NCBI GenBank assembly: GCA_002451695.1
Contig: DKDC01000031.1
Span: 62,843 to 123,729, forward strand
DNA: 60,887 bases
Direction: 5' to 3'
DNA from: Prevotellaceae bacterium UBA6858
GTDB taxonomy: Bacteria; Bacteroidota; Bacteroidia; Bacteroidales; Bacteroidaceae
Shown here: in pieces, positions 41,382 through 49,281 of the stretch
How the letters are laid out: every line of letters begins with the position of its first letter
Position numbering within the stretch: position 1 is the stretch's first letter
Made by a program: the position numbers and the translations under genes
Notes under the pieces: generated by a model
The model's database searches: none
Seen by the model: the letters and a program-made list of their open reading frames with translations, nothing else
What the model was told of the DNA's origin: nothing

Positions 41382-42476
41382 ATGACGGAAACAGACAACC
41401 GCACCCCGCTGCTGGGCATGACACCGGCGGAAATGCGCACCGTGGCGGAAGAATGCGGAATGCCGCGCTTCGCCGCCAGGCAGATGCTCGACTGGATATA
41501 CAAGAAAGGCGTCAGGACGGCTGGGGAAATGACCAACCTAAGCAAGAGCTCACGCGAAAAACTTTCCGGAAGCCACCGCGTGGGGGCAACGGAGTATGTT
41601 GACGTGCAGGACTCACGCGACGGCACGCGGAAGTTCCTTTTCCCGGCATCGTGCGGCGGGCTGGTGGAGACCGTTTACATCCCCGACGGACAAAGGGCGA
41701 CGGTCTGCGTGTCCTCGCAAGTGGGCTGCAAGATGCACTGCGCCTTCTGCCTCACGGGCAAACAGGGATATACAGGGCAGCTCTCCACAGCCGACATCCT
41801 GAACCAGATTTACAGCCTGCCCGAAAGGGAAAAGATAACCAACATCGTTTTCATGGGGCAGGGCGAACCGCTCGACAACTACGACAACGTGGCAAAGGCC
41901 ATTGGCATACTCACGGCAGAGGACGGATTTGGCATGAGTCCGAAGAGAATCACCCTTTCAACCTGCGGGCTGCTGCCGGCACTAAAGAAAATTGTCCGCG
42001 AAAGCCGCTGCAACATAGCCATAAGCCTTCACTCGCCCTATCATGAGGAGCGCATGGAGATAATGCCCGTAGAAAAGGCTTACGAGGCTTCGGAAGTGGT
42101 GAAATTCCTCAAAACCTGCGAGGAGTTCCGCGACATTCGCGGCGGACACGCAAGGGAGACGAGCCACCAACGCCGCCTGTCGTTCGAATACGTACTGCTG
42201 AAAGGCAAAAACGACACCGCAAAGCACGCGTCCGACACCGCCGCGCTGCTGAAAGGGCTTGATTGCAGGGTAAACGTCATCCCGTTCCACACCTACAAGG
42301 GCGGAGAGTTCAAAAGCCCTTCGCACGATGACGCGGAGGCTTTCTGCGAACTGCTGTGCCGTCGCGGACTCAACGCCACGCTGCGCCGCTCGCGCGGACA
42401 GGACATATCGGCGGCTTGCGGAATGCTGGCGGCAAAACGTAAAAGCGAAGCCGGCAATGCGGAGCTGGACAATTAA
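41382..42476 (+). CDS. rlmN: 23S rRNA (adenine2503-C2)-methyltransferase RlmN
   Basis: 364 residues. This radical-SAM enzyme has the cluster motif CKMHCAFC (CxxxCxxC) near residue 114, followed by TGKQGYTGQL. GQGEPLDNYDNV and STCGLLPAL follow. The C-terminal catalytic cysteine lies in RRSRGQDISAACGML. It methylates A2503 of 23S rRNA and A37 of some tRNAs. It is the first gene of a plus-strand run that continues with pdxA. Confidence 0.95.
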   Translation: MTETDNRTPLLGMTPAEMRTVAEECGMPRFAARQMLDWIYKKGVRTAGEMTNLSKSSREKLSGSHRVGATEYVDVQDSRDGTRKFLFPASCGGLVETVYIPDGQRATVCVSSQVGCKMHCAFCLTGKQGYTGQLSTADILNQIYSLPEREKITNIVFMGQGEPLDNYDNVAKAIGILTAEDGFGMSPKRITLSTCGLLPALKKIVRESRCNIAISLHSPYHEERMEIMPVEKAYEASEVVKFLKTCEEFRDIRGGHARETSHQRRLSFEYVLLKGKNDTAKHASDTAALLKGLDCRVNVIPFHTYKGGEFKSPSHDDAEAFCELLCRRGLNATLRRSRGQDISAACGMLAAKRKSEAGNAELDN

Positions 42477-42589
42477 AAACGCGCACATATACGCCGTAAG
42501 CGATATTATGCGTAAATTTACACCATAAAACTTTGGCAACAAACAAAGCCGGACTTAACAGCGCGGTTTTGGGACTATACAGAAACAAC

Positions 42590-43699
42590 ATGGACAACAG
42601 AAAAATACGTGTAGCCATAACCCATGGCGATACAAACGGAGTGGGATACGAAGTAATATTCAAGGTGTTTTCCGACCCCGCAATGCTCGACATCTGCACC
42701 CCTGTGATATACGGCTCACCACGCGTGGCCATTTTCCACCGCAAGGCGATGAACCTCCCGACGAACTTCAACACCATTGACAACGCAGGAGAAGCCGTGG
42801 ACGGAAAGGTGAACCTTGTGTCGTGTTTCGACGACGAGGTGAAAGTTGACCTTGGGCAGCCCACCGCCGAAAGCGGGCGCGCAGCCTACCTCGCGCTTGA
42901 ACGCGCCGTTGAGGACTACAACGAGGGGCTTTACGACGTTCTCGTAACCGCTCCGATATGCAAATCGGCAATACAGGGGGACAGTTTCCACTTTCCCGGG
43001 CATACGGAATATCTCCAGCAACGCCTTGCGTCCGACGGCGAGGAGGCACTGATGATATTGATGAACGACAAAATGCGCGTGGCACTCGTAACAACCCACC
43101 TGCCTATTAGCGAAGTTGCAGGCGCGATAACCGGGGAGGCTGTAGAGCGCAAGCTGCGGCTGCTGTACGCTTCGCTGCGCAGGGACTTCCTCGTTTCCGC
43201 CCCGCGCATAGCCGTGCTTTCGCTCAACCCACACGCCGGAGACAACGGACTTATCGGCAATGAAGAGGCGGAAAGCATAGCCCCGGCAATAAAGAAACTC
43301 AACGAAGAGGGAATGTGTTGCTTCGGCCCCTACCCCGCAGACGGTTTCTTCGGCGATGCCGCATACAGAAAATTCGATGCAGTGCTTGCGATGTATCACG
43401 ATCAGGGACTTGCCCCGATGAAGGCACTCGGAATGGCGGAGGGCGTTAATTTCACCGCAGGATTGAATATTGTACGCACATCTCCCGACCACGGAACGGC
43501 ATACGACATTGCCGGCAAAGGCGTGGCTGACGAAAGCTCCATGCGACAGGCTATATACAAGGCCATTGACATTTTCCGGAACCGCAACTTCGACAACGAG
43601 GCGAAAGCAAACCCGCTGCACGAGGAATACCAAAACCGCAGGGAGGAAAACTTCCGGCAAAGGGGCAGCCAAGAGGAACGTAACAGGAAAGTGCAGTAA
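42590..43699 (+). CDS. pdxA: 4-hydroxythreonine-4-phosphate dehydrogenase
   Basis: 369 residues. PdxA signatures are RVAITHGDTNGVGYEVI at the start, VLVTAPICKSAIQ, FPGHTEYL (metal His), LNPHAGDNGLIGNEE and AMYHDQGLAPMKAL. It oxidises and decarboxylates 4-phosphohydroxy-threonine in pyridoxal phosphate synthesis. The frame opens at 42533, but MDNRKIRVAITHG at 42590 is the family start. The next gene starts 1 base after the stop, so vitamin B6 synthesis is transcriptionally linked to a lipid cluster; the neighbouring spt also needs PLP. Confidence 0.94.
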   Translation: MDNRKIRVAITHGDTNGVGYEVIFKVFSDPAMLDICTPVIYGSPRVAIFHRKAMNLPTNFNTIDNAGEAVDGKVNLVSCFDDEVKVDLGQPTAESGRAAYLALERAVEDYNEGLYDVLVTAPICKSAIQGDSFHFPGHTEYLQQRLASDGEEALMILMNDKMRVALVTTHLPISEVAGAITGEAVERKLRLLYASLRRDFLVSAPRIAVLSLNPHAGDNGLIGNEEAESIAPAIKKLNEEGMCCFGPYPADGFFGDAAYRKFDAVLAMYHDQGLAPMKALGMAEGVNFTAGLNIVRTSPDHGTAYDIAGKGVADESSMRQAIYKAIDIFRNRNFDNEAKANPLHEEYQNRREENFRQRGSQEERNRKVQ

Positions 43700-43700
43700 C

Positions 43701-44447
43701 ATGAAATTTGCAGTACTTGCTGCGGGCGAAGGCTCGCGGCTCGCAAACGAAGGTGCGTTCACGCCCAAACCGCTGACAAAAATAAACGGCGAGGCGATGA
43801 TAGACCGTCTGCTCGGAATATTCAGCCGCAACGGGGCGGAAGAGATTGTCGTGATTGTGAACAAGCTCACCAGTCTTGTAAGGCAGCACTTGATAGCCTA
43901 CTATAACACAATTCTTGAAGACGGAAGCCCCAGTCCGTGCCGCAAAAAGCCGCTGGCGGACATTCCCGTGAGGATTGTGTCAAAGACCACAAAGAGCAGT
44001 ATGCACAGCTTTTTCGAGATAAGCGGCTTTTTGAAAGACGGAAAATTCTGCCTTACCACCGTTGACACAATCTTCCGCGAAAATGACTTTTCGGAATACA
44101 TAAAGGCTTTCAGGGAAAGCGATGACGACGGACTTATGGCGGTAACGCCGTTTGTTGATGACGAGAAGCCGCTGTACGTGGCCACAGACGAGAACCTCAA
44201 CATCACAGGTTTCAACGACGAGAACAAGAACGACAAATTTGTTTCGGGAGGCATTTATTGCCTTACGCCGAAAGCTTTGAAGACGCTCGAAACCTGCATG
44301 GAGAAAGGCATAAGCCGTATGCGCAACTTCCAAAGGCAAATGGTCGCCGACGGTTTGAGGCTCAAGGCTTACCCATTCGACAAAATAATAGACGTTGACC
44401 ATGTAGGCGATGTGGCAAAAGCCGAACAATTGATAAACGGAAAATGA
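43701..44447 (+). CDS. Sugar/alditol-phosphate nucleotidyltransferase-like protein
   Basis: 248 residues. MKFAVLAAGEGSRLANEG with TPKPLTKINGEAMIDRLL is the NTP-transferase opening, and TTVDTIFRENDF is the metal-binding strand. The family joins an NTP to a sugar- or polyol-phosphate. With a CDP-alcohol phosphotransferase two genes on, it may make a CDP- or similar activated head group such as CDP-inositol, by context. It starts 1 base after pdxA and overlaps the next gene by ATGA. Confidence 0.8.
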   Translation: MKFAVLAAGEGSRLANEGAFTPKPLTKINGEAMIDRLLGIFSRNGAEEIVVIVNKLTSLVRQHLIAYYNTILEDGSPSPCRKKPLADIPVRIVSKTTKSSMHSFFEISGFLKDGKFCLTTVDTIFRENDFSEYIKAFRESDDDGLMAVTPFVDDEKPLYVATDENLNITGFNDENKNDKFVSGGIYCLTPKALKTLETCMEKGISRMRNFQRQMVADGLRLKAYPFDKIIDVDHVGDVAKAEQLINGK

Positions 44448-45292
44448 AACGCCGAGAAGTTACAGCGATAAGCCGAGCCGTGGAATTTTCACCAAACTGC
44501 GAAAAGAACGACGCGATGATATTCGGCGAAGTCTGTAACAGGCTGCAAAAAAAAGGCTTTCAAGTCCGCGCCTTTTGCGAAACCGACACAGAAAGCATTG
44601 CAAGCTCCAACGCCACGCTTTATATAAGTATGGCACGCGGGAAAAAAGCCCTTGACATTTTAGAAAGGAAAGAAAAAAGCGGCGCACTTGTCGTGAACTC
44701 CGCAAAATCCCTTGCGCTCTACAATAGAATTGAGATAACAAAAAAGTTTGCAGAATGCGGCGTGCCAATTCCCGAAAGCGAAATTCTCGAAACAGGGGCA
44801 AAACCGCGCATTGGCTATCCTTTTTGGATTAAGCGCGGAGACGAATGCGCGCAAAACGCAAACGACGTTTGCTTTGTGGAAAACGCGGGGCAGCTTGAAA
44901 GCATTTGGGAAGATTTCGCCGCAAGAAGCATTTCCCACGCAGTGGCCTGCAAACACGCCAACGGGGACTTGGTGAAATTTTACGGCGTTGCCGGCACGGA
45001 TTTCTTTTACACCTGCTTTCCCACAGAGGACGGAGGATGCGGAAAATTCGGCGCGGAAAAGATTAACGGCGAGCCGCACCACTACAAATTCAGCCGCGAA
45101 GACCTTGCAAGGGAATGCAACCGCGCGGCAGGCATCCTCGGCATTCCCATATACGGCGGCGACTGCATCGTGGACGAAAGCGGGAATTTCAAAATCATCG
45201 ATTTCAACGACTGGCCAAGCTTCTCGCGGTGCATAAACGAAGCCGCCGGGGCAATAGCCGAAATTTTTTGCAAACTGCCAGACATACACTGA
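44444..45292 (+). CDS. ATP-grasp-like protein
   Basis: 282 residues. The layout is that of an ATP-grasp enzyme: an N-terminal Rossmann-like part with VVNSAKSLALYNR and KKFAECGVPIPESEIL, a PFWIKRGDE lysine strand, and the metal-binding GGDCIVDESGNFKIIDFNDWPSF near the C-terminus (D and N as in RimK- and ITPK-like enzymes). It would use ATP to activate a carboxylate or phosphorylate a polyol; the substrate is unknown. It is coupled to the nucleotidyltransferase gene by an ATGA overlap. I do not know it from the described inositol-lipid clusters. Confidence 0.7.
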   Translation: MKRREVTAISRAVEFSPNCEKNDAMIFGEVCNRLQKKGFQVRAFCETDTESIASSNATLYISMARGKKALDILERKEKSGALVVNSAKSLALYNRIEITKKFAECGVPIPESEILETGAKPRIGYPFWIKRGDECAQNANDVCFVENAGQLESIWEDFAARSISHAVACKHANGDLVKFYGVAGTDFFYTCFPTEDGGCGKFGAEKINGEPHHYKFSREDLARECNRAAGILGIPIYGGDCIVDESGNFKIIDFNDWPSFSRCINEAAGAIAEIFCKLPDIH

Positions 45293-45314
45293 AACATTCA
45301 AGACATAACATACC

Positions 45315-46280
45315 ATGCTTAAAGAATACAAGGCACGCATCTGTGCCACATACAAAAACGCCGACACGGAAGAATGGCTTGACATACGCTTCAACCGCCC
45401 CATAGGCTACCTGTGGGCTTTGCTTTTCAAAAAGCTGAAGGTTACGCCAAATGTGGTTACAATCCTGTCAATTATAATAGGCGTCGCCGCAGGCTGGATG
45501 TTCCACTATCAGGACATTTTCCACAACATCGCGGGAGTATTGCTGCTTATGTGGGCGAATTTTTACGACAGCGCGGACGGACAGCTTGCGAGGATGACCG
45601 GGAAAAAGACCCGCTGGGGAAGAATGCTCGACGGCTTTGCGGGAGATCTTTGGTTCTTCGCAATCTACCTTGCCATTGTCATAAGGCTGTGGAACGAGCT
45701 TATACCTTTCACAAACGTGCATTGGAATTTCCTCATCCTGCTGCTTGCCGTTATTTCGGGCGTGTTCTGCCACGCAAAACAGTGCCAGCTTGCCGACTAT
45801 TACCGCAACGTTCATATGTACTTCGCGTTCGGCAAGGACGACAGCGAGCTTGACAACTCGCGCCAGCAGCGCATTCTGCTCAACACCACGCCAAAGAAAG
45901 GGAATTTCTGGTGGCGCACCTTTTTGTACTTCTACGGCAACTACACACATTCGCAGGAATCTCTCACGCCCTACCTGCAAGACCTTCTTAATGTGATAAA
46001 CAACGAGCGCGGCGGCAACATTCCCGAAAAATTCCGCCTCGACTTCCGCAAGGAAAGCAAGCCGATGATGAAATACGCCAACATACTCACGTTCAACTGG
46101 CGTGCGATAACGCTCTATGTGTCGTGCCTGCTCAACATTCCATGGCTTTACATTTTGGTTGAGATAGTGGTGTTCACCGCTCTCGCCTGCTATCTGCGCG
46201 AACGCCACGAAAAGCTGTGCCGCCAAATGACGACGCTCCTTACAAAAGGCTATTATAACGAAGGCCCGACGCTGATATAA
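45315..46280 (+). CDS. CDP-alcohol phosphatidyltransferase family protein
   Basis: 321 residues, an integral membrane enzyme with several hydrophobic helices. The CDP-OH motif is at about residues 77-103: DSADGQLAR, then G after 8 residues and D after 3 more, then GFAGD. The last Asp is four residues away instead of the usual three. It joins a CDP-activated group to an alcohol, here probably a lipid head-group step. Two further membrane segments near residues 258-300 close the protein. It is followed 2 bases later by a flippase-like gene. Confidence 0.87.
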   Translation: MLKEYKARICATYKNADTEEWLDIRFNRPIGYLWALLFKKLKVTPNVVTILSIIIGVAAGWMFHYQDIFHNIAGVLLLMWANFYDSADGQLARMTGKKTRWGRMLDGFAGDLWFFAIYLAIVIRLWNELIPFTNVHWNFLILLLAVISGVFCHAKQCQLADYYRNVHMYFAFGKDDSELDNSRQQRILLNTTPKKGNFWWRTFLYFYGNYTHSQESLTPYLQDLLNVINNERGGNIPEKFRLDFRKESKPMMKYANILTFNWRAITLYVSCLLNIPWLYILVEIVVFTALACYLRERHEKLCRQMTTLLTKGYYNEGPTLI

Positions 46281-46282
46281 CC

Positions 46283-47305
46283 ATGCGCAAAAAAGTAATG
46301 AACGTGTTCCTTGCCATTGGTGTCGTGGCGATAGCCGTGATGCTGTGTACGTTCGACGTTTCATATTCCGAGATATGGCAAAACCTTAGAAAAGCCGGCT
46401 GGTGGTTTTTCGCCGTGGTGCTTGTGTGGATTCCCATATACGCCATAAACGCATGGTCGTGGCGCGTTATCATTAACAACGGCAACAATGGCAAAAAACT
46501 TACGTTCTTGCTCATAATGAAGTACACCATATCGGGCTACGCGCTCAACTACGTTACCCCGGTCGGCGTTCTCGGCGGAGAGCCGTACAGGATAATGGAG
46601 CTCACGCCATACTACGGCGCGGCAAAAGCCACTTCGTCCGTCATTCTCTACGCGATGATGCACATTTTCTCGCACTTCATATTCTGGGCGTTCTCCATTT
46701 TGCTCTACCTGCTGATATATTTCAACTCCATAACCACGGCAATGGGTACTATGCTGCTCATTGTGGCGGCGTTTTGCAGTTTGGGAATATATTTTTTCAT
46801 GAAAGGCTACAAAAACGGTCTTGCAATGAAAACGCTAAGAGTGTTCACCCATGTTCCGGGACTGCGCCGCAAGGCGCGAAAGTTCGTGGAGGACAAGCGC
46901 GAGACCGTGGAGCGCATCGACTCGCAGATTGCCGAACTGCACCGCCAGAACAAGCGCACGTTCTATCTGTCGCTGTTCCTCGAGTTTGCCGCGCGCATTG
47001 TGGGGTGTCTTGAAATCTGGTTCATATTCATGATACTAACCGACAGTGTGTCGTTCTGGGACTGCATACTGATACAGGCTTTCACGTCGCTGTTTGCAAA
47101 TCTGTTCTTTTTCATGCCAATGGAAATGGGCACACGCGAGGGAGGTTTCGCCCTCGCCGTCGGCGGACTGGCAATGTCGGGGGCTTTCGGCGTGCTTGCA
47201 GGGCTGCTAACAAGGATAAGGGAACTTATATGGGTGGCAATAGGAATACTGCTCATAAAAATCGGGAAGAAAAACGGCGCAAACCAAACGGCAACAAACA
47301 CATGA
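46283..47305 (+). CDS. LPG-synthase-like transmembrane protein (UPF0104/AglD type)
   Basis: 340 residues with about eight hydrophobic segments. VWIPIYAINAWSWRVIINNG, GYALNYVTPVGVLGGEPYRIMEL and the late FFFMPMEMGTREGGFALAVG are characteristic of the lysylphosphatidylglycerol-synthase membrane-domain family. Stand-alone members are candidate lipid flippases. In this operon it may flip the product of the CDP-alcohol enzyme. The stop overlaps the HAD gene start by ATGA. Confidence 0.85.
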   Translation: MRKKVMNVFLAIGVVAIAVMLCTFDVSYSEIWQNLRKAGWWFFAVVLVWIPIYAINAWSWRVIINNGNNGKKLTFLLIMKYTISGYALNYVTPVGVLGGEPYRIMELTPYYGAAKATSSVILYAMMHIFSHFIFWAFSILLYLLIYFNSITTAMGTMLLIVAAFCSLGIYFFMKGYKNGLAMKTLRVFTHVPGLRRKARKFVEDKRETVERIDSQIAELHRQNKRTFYLSLFLEFAARIVGCLEIWFIFMILTDSVSFWDCILIQAFTSLFANLFFFMPMEMGTREGGFALAVGGLAMSGAFGVLAGLLTRIRELIWVAIGILLIKIGKKNGANQTATNT

Positions 47306-48051
47306 ACGAAAAATTCGGAAACATAAAGGGACTTATATTCGACTACGGCGGAACGCTCGACTCGGAGGGGCGGCACTGGTCATACATTCTGCGCGAGGGT
47401 TTGAAAGCCGCAGGAACAGAATGCGGGGACGGCAGTTGGAAAGACGCTTACGTGTTTGCCGAGCGCGCCCTCGCCAAAGAGCGCATAATACTCGCGCAAG
47501 ACACTTTCCGCGATGTGATGCTGAAAAAAATCGGCATTGAAATATCGCGGCTCATTGAAACAGGCGCAATCGCTCTGCCGGAAAGCGAAAAAGCGGAGTG
47601 CATCACAAAAGCCGCCGAATACTGCTACCGTTACGCGGCAAACTGCATTGAGCGCAGCCGCAATGCGCTCGAAAAGCTCGAAGGCTTCAAAATGGTGCTG
47701 GTAACAAACTTCTACGGCAATATGCACTCGGTTCTCAAGGATTTCAAACTGGATTTTTTCAGAGACATAATAGAGTCGTCATGCGTGGGAGTGAGAAAGC
47801 CCGACCCGCAGATATACCGTCTCGGAGTTGAAAACCTTGGAGTTGCCGCCGGCAACACCGTTGTAATCGGCGACTCATACGACAAGGACATAATTCCCGC
47901 GTCCTCCATTGGCTGCAAGACAATCTGGCTGAAAGGCGAGGGATGGGGAAACCCGCCCAAGGACACTTCGGCGGCTGATGCCGTGATTACAAGCATTTCA
48001 CAACTTCCCCAAACACTCGGGCAAATATGTGCGGAACGATGGGTGCGTTAG
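47302..48051 (+). CDS. HAD-family hydrolase
   Basis: 249 residues. Motif I is FDYGGTLDSEG (nucleophile Asp about residue 14), with Gly where phosphatases usually have the second Asp. Motif II is VLVTNFYGN, motif III the lysine in GVRKPDPQIY, and motif IV VIGDSYDKDI. It fits the HAD-IA group; it may remove a phosphate from a lipid head-group intermediate, by context only. The frame opens at 47230, but MNEKFGNIKG at 47302 with the ATGA overlap is preferred. It overlaps the next gene by 25 bases. Confidence 0.85.
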   Translation: MNEKFGNIKGLIFDYGGTLDSEGRHWSYILREGLKAAGTECGDGSWKDAYVFAERALAKERIILAQDTFRDVMLKKIGIEISRLIETGAIALPESEKAECITKAAEYCYRYAANCIERSRNALEKLEGFKMVLVTNFYGNMHSVLKDFKLDFFRDIIESSCVGVRKPDPQIYRLGVENLGVAAGNTVVIGDSYDKDIIPASSIGCKTIWLKGEGWGNPPKDTSAADAVITSISQLPQTLGQICAERWVR

Positions 48052-48596
48052 TATTCTTTTACATCATCCTGCCAATACCCCTGTGCTTCATCCTGCACAA
48101 CGCAGAAGCGGCGGCAACGCTGCAAGGGTGGATGCGGCGCAACGAAAGCGGACTGACAAAACGTTTCCCTAGGTTTGAAAAATTGATACGCCACTTTGGA
48201 AAGCTCAACACACTTGCATTCAGCATTGCCGCCATAGGGGAATTGCTGGTTGCGCTCCTTATAATCGTCTTTTTGATAGTCCTTGAATGCGATTACGCTG
48301 TTTGGGTGTTCACCTGCCTGTACCTGGCATTATGGGTTCGCTTCATTGCTAACACAATCCTTGCCGTGGTAATCAGAAAATACGTTCCGGGGCTTATAAC
48401 ATCAATCATAACCGTGGCTTACATGACTTGCACAATCATGCCGTTGCACCCTTTTTTCCAATGGCACGAAATTGTTTTGTTCGCATTGGCTGGTACGGTA
48501 TTCATGGTGGCGAACATGATTGTTGCACACCGCATAGGAATATCCGTCAGCGGTTACATTCGCTACAAACTGCAAAACCGCAAAAAAAACATCTGA
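48027..48596 (+). CDS. Membrane protein, possibly HXXEE-domain type
   Basis: 189 residues with five or six membrane segments. HNAEAA near residue 24 and the later NTILAVVIRKYVPGLITSII segment resemble the HXXEE family, but the second acidic residue of the motif is missing, so the assignment is tentative. The start could be 48027 or 48039; it overlaps the HAD gene. Its stop codon TGA (48594-48596) lies inside the first module of repeat copy H, so the repeat supplies the gene end. Confidence 0.6.
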   Translation: MCGTMGALVFFYIILPIPLCFILHNAEAAATLQGWMRRNESGLTKRFPRFEKLIRHFGKLNTLAFSIAAIGELLVALLIIVFLIVLECDYAVWVFTCLYLALWVRFIANTILAVVIRKYVPGLITSIITVAYMTCTIMPLHPFFQWHEIVLFALAGTVFMVANMIVAHRIGISVSGYIRYKLQNRKKNI

Positions 48597-48706
48597 TATA
48601 ATAAAAACTACGTCCTATGTAGAAAAAATTATATCAGACATAATTCAAACTACATCAGACATAATTTTCGGTACATATAATACCTTGAAAAGCAAATGCT
48701 TATACC
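48587..48706 (+). repeat. 21-bp-pitch intergenic repeat, copy H
   Basis: Modules start at 48587, 48608, 48629 and 48650 in exact 21-bp phase, with spacers TAAAAA, AAAAAA and TTCAAA. The flank (TTTTCGG, CCTTGAAAAGCAAATGCTTA) runs to about 48706. It lies between convergent genes, and its first module contains the stop codon of the upstream gene. Confidence 0.9.
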
Positions 48707-48802
48707 ACCGCATTTTAATCGACTTAAATTATTAAGGTACAGTATATTACGCGATTTTCCCTTTTGACCGTAAAAATCAGTGCGCAGCATATCTTTCTGC
48801 AT

Positions 48803-48843
48803 ACAAAATGGCGGATGCGCTTTGGGGCATTCGCCATTTGTGT
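48803..48843. terminator. Hairpin in the convergent gap after the DUF4878 gene
   Basis: ACAAAATGGCGGATGC pairs with GCATTCGCCATTTGTGT, with minor mismatches. No strong T run is seen on either side, so terminator function is likely but not certain. Confidence 0.55.
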
Positions 48844-48877
48844 ACGATTAGAAATCCACGGATAAACAGCCGGGCGT

Positions 48878-49279
48878 TCACTTCAGCCGCCACTTGCCGT
48901 TGTATTTCACGACCGGGACGGCAATCTCCTCTTTTGTGCTGTCGCCATAAGTTATGTCAACCCTGACAACCGAATACGTTTTCTTTTCGTTCGTATTCTC
49001 CGCAATGGCGTTCGCGCTTACGATGCCTTTGCGCTCCTTGCGCTCGTTTTCGGCAGCCTGTTTCAGCACGTTAACCAAGCTCTTGCGGTATCTTTCCGGG
49101 ATGCTGTCGCAACTCTGCACGCACGAAAGATAACCGTCATACTCCCCTTTCAAAAGATGGGCGTATGCAGTCTCGACTATTTCCGAAGGCGTGGACTTTT
49201 CAACAATCCCTTCCTTGCTTTCAGACTTGCACGAGAGCAGGAAAGCCAACGCGGCAGCCAGCGCAACAAGTTTGTTCAT
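48878..49279 (-). CDS. DUF4878 domain lipoprotein
   Basis: 133 residues. The lipobox LLSC gives Cys about residue 17. The mature domain begins TPSEIVETAYAHLLKGEYDGYLSC and ends PVVKYNGKWRLK, the standard beginning and end of the DUF4878 (NTF2-like) fold. Function unknown; probably an outer-membrane-anchored periplasmic protein. It starts 2 bases after the stop of der. Confidence 0.85.
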   Translation of the reverse strand: MNKLVALAAALAFLLSCKSESKEGIVEKSTPSEIVETAYAHLLKGEYDGYLSCVQSCDSIPERYRKSLVNVLKQAAENERKERKGIVSANAIAENTNEKKTYSVVRVDITYGDSTKEEIAVPVVKYNGKWRLK

Positions 49280-49281
49280 CT

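Noticed and set aside
42716..43870. 384-residue open frame antisense to pdxA
   Set aside because: pdxA is certain from motifs; the antisense frame is Cys- and Val-rich shadow sequence.
45468..46364. 298-residue open frame antisense to the CDP-alcohol gene
   Set aside because: The CDP-alcohol motif and membrane helices are on the plus strand; the antisense product looks random.
43701..48596. A complete inositol-lipid pathway
   Set aside because: No myo-inositol-phosphate synthase is in the window, so only a head-group cluster of uncertain product can be claimed.
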